5,893 bases of DNA. Source: an uncultured Lacticaseibacillus sp. (GTDB lineage: Bacteria > Bacillota > Bacilli > Lactobacillales > Lactobacillaceae). The translations under genes were made by a program, and so were the position numbers. Positions 5,181-5,893 of the stretch are shown in pieces (within the stretch, counting starts at the first letter, position 1; the number at the start of each line of letters is the position of its first letter). The notes beneath the pieces are model-generated. The model did not search any database. It was not told the origin of the DNA and worked only from the letters and a program-made list of their open reading frames with translations. The DNA lies in assembly GCA_934339215.1 (NCBI GenBank), contig CAKRHU010000111.1, positions 1-5,893 of the forward strand. The letters are read 5' to 3'.

Positions 5181-5777
5181 ATGAAGATCCACAACGTTGA
5201 CCTGACCATTTCAGCGGTCAGTGCCAAACAGTACCCAGATACCGGCTTTCCAGAAATCGCCTTTGTCGGCCGCAGTAACGTCGGCAAGTCCAGCTTGATC
5301 AACCGTTTGATCGACCGCAAAGCGATGGCCCGCACGTCCAGTGTTCCTGGTAAGACCCAAACGCTTAACTTCTATATTCTTGAAGACATGTTGTATTTTG
5401 TCGATGTGCCAGGCTACGGCTTTGCCAAAGTCTCTAAAGCTGATCGCGCCAAATTTGCGGCGATGATCGAAGAATACCTCACCACGCGCAAGCAATTGCA
5501 TGGTGCCGTGTTGTTAGTCGATGCCCGCCACGAGCCAAGCGAAGACGATGTGTCGATGTATCAATATTTGAAATATTTCCACATTAAAACTTTAGTGGTC
5601 GGCACCAAAGTCGACAAAACCAGTCGCGCCAAGCGCAATCAAGTGATCCGCACCATTAAGCAGACCCTAGATTTAAACCAAACCGACGATTTGATCTTGT
5701 TCTCCGCTGAAACAGGTGTTGGCAAACCGCAAGTGTGGAAATGGTTGGAACAAACTGCAGGCATTGAGGAGGTTTAG
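5181..5777 (+). CDS. engB: Ribosome biogenesis GTPase EngB (YsxC/YihA)
   Basis: This is a complete 198-aa TRAFAC-class GTPase needed for late assembly of the 50S ribosomal subunit, acting in the cytoplasm on pre-ribosomes. All G motifs are present: G1 GRSNVGKS at 30-37, G2 region PGKTQT at 56-61, G3 DVPG at 75-78 (followed by the family-typical YGFAKV), G4 TKVD at 142-145 and G5 SAET at 175-178. Length is normal for the family (about 195-200 aa). The ATG start is supported by aaggagg 11 nt upstream and by the usual N-terminus (V..A.L/I.A.....YP..G.PEIAFVGRSN). In many Firmicutes engB sits directly behind clpX. Here a 98-aa opposite-strand gene intervenes, so engB has to be transcribed separately. 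No terminator is seen immediately after its stop codon. Confidence 0.97.
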   Translation: MKIHNVDLTISAVSAKQYPDTGFPEIAFVGRSNVGKSSLINRLIDRKAMARTSSVPGKTQTLNFYILEDMLYFVDVPGYGFAKVSKADRAKFAAMIEEYLTTRKQLHGAVLLVDARHEPSEDDVSMYQYLKYFHIKTLVVGTKVDKTSRAKRNQVIRTIKQTLDLNQTDDLILFSAETGVGKPQVWKWLEQTAGIEEV

Positions 5778-5797
5778 AACAGTAATCCAAAATATCC

Positions 5798-5803
5798 AAT
5801 AAT
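5798..5803 (+). promoter_or_regulatory. Weak -10 candidate before the terminal structured region
   Basis: aataat matches 5 of 6 -10 positions and would place a transcription start near 5810, where the first hairpin arm begins. The -35 position (ttagaa, 18 nt upstream) is poor, so this is a suggestion only. Confidence 0.3.
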
Positions 5804-5809
5804 GTAGAA

Positions 5810-5893
5810 GCTTGGGGTGAAATGTTTTGCTTGTAGCATCTAGTGGAAGACAAGCGGATGACTCACCCAAGCATGAGATACTCGTGAAATAGG
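5810..5893 (+). ncRNA. Candidate structured RNA leader or small RNA, cut by the window edge
   Basis: The outer arms gcttggggtga (5810-5820) and tcacccaagc (5863-5872) pair over 10 bp with one bulged G. Inside them gcttgt (5829-5834) and acaagc (5850-5855) form a second perfect stem. In its loop catc (5837-5840) could pair with gatg (5857-5860) as a pseudoknot. A third small hairpin, catgag with ctcgtg around a 3-nt loop, follows at about 5872-5886. No coding frame explains this region. Nested stems just after a possible promoter suggest a cis-regulatory leader of the next gene or a small RNA; I cannot match it to a known riboswitch class. The stems could also be the 5' part of an attenuator. 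Confidence 0.4.

Noticed and set aside
4754..5335. A 193-aa minus-strand reading frame reaching back into engB
   Set aside because: The first ~95 codons are antisense to the conserved engB coding region. The ATG at 5050 has a good ribosome binding site and starts a coherent membrane protein, so only the shorter version is annotated.
5810..5893. Resemblance of the terminal structured region to a preQ1-II riboswitch
   Set aside because: Both have a cttgg-type first stem followed by ccaagcat, but the inner loop here is far longer and the conserved core and pseudoknot sequences of that class are not seen.
1..5893. CRISPR arrays, tRNA or rRNA genes, insertion sequences
   Set aside because: No regularly spaced repeats, no tRNA-like cloverleaf with a CCA end or TTCRANNC arm, and no transposase-like frame or terminal inverted repeats were seen.

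Overview
The window reads as a chromosomal segment of a low-to-medium GC Gram-positive bacterium, most likely a lactobacillus (Lactobacillaceae). The reasons are the ClpX and EngB protein sequences, strong GGAGG-type ribosome binding sites, hairpin-plus-T-run terminators, and a zinc-motif-less ROK kinase typical of Firmicutes. I cannot fix the genus by eye. No transposase, integrase, tRNA, rRNA or CRISPR array is visible.

Left part (1-2386): the 3' end of a ROK-family sugar kinase gene is closed by a good terminator at 489-518. Next comes a probable two-gene operon: an aldo/keto reductase of the YdbC/PdxI (pyridoxal reductase-like) group, then a tandem-duplicated YdcZ-type (DUF606) DMT membrane protein that starts 1 nt after the reductase stop codon. 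The reductase promoter has a perfect -35 box built into an inverted repeat.

Middle part (2387-3465): a DUF805 membrane protein has its own promoter, covered by a three-half-site inverted-repeat array, and its own strong terminator. A small, very acidic 81-aa protein follows, with an unusually perfect Shine-Dalgarno sequence and its own terminator. Both look like single-gene transcription units.

Right part (3466-5893): clpX (AAA+ unfoldase of the ClpXP protease) and engB/ysxC (ribosome-assembly GTPase) are both on the plus strand. They are separated by a convergent 98-aa membrane protein gene that shares a bidirectional terminator with clpX and is divergent from engB. The intergenic region between this small gene and engB holds a 24-bp inverted repeat. 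After engB the last ~85 bases can fold into nested hairpins just downstream of a possible -10 box, so they may be a structured 5' leader or small RNA cut off by the window edge.

Most of the window is ordinary housekeeping or accessory sequence. I do not see a clear new defence or mobile system. The best leads are the structured RNA candidate at the right edge, the two operator-like promoter architectures, and the unusual order of genes around clpX-engB.
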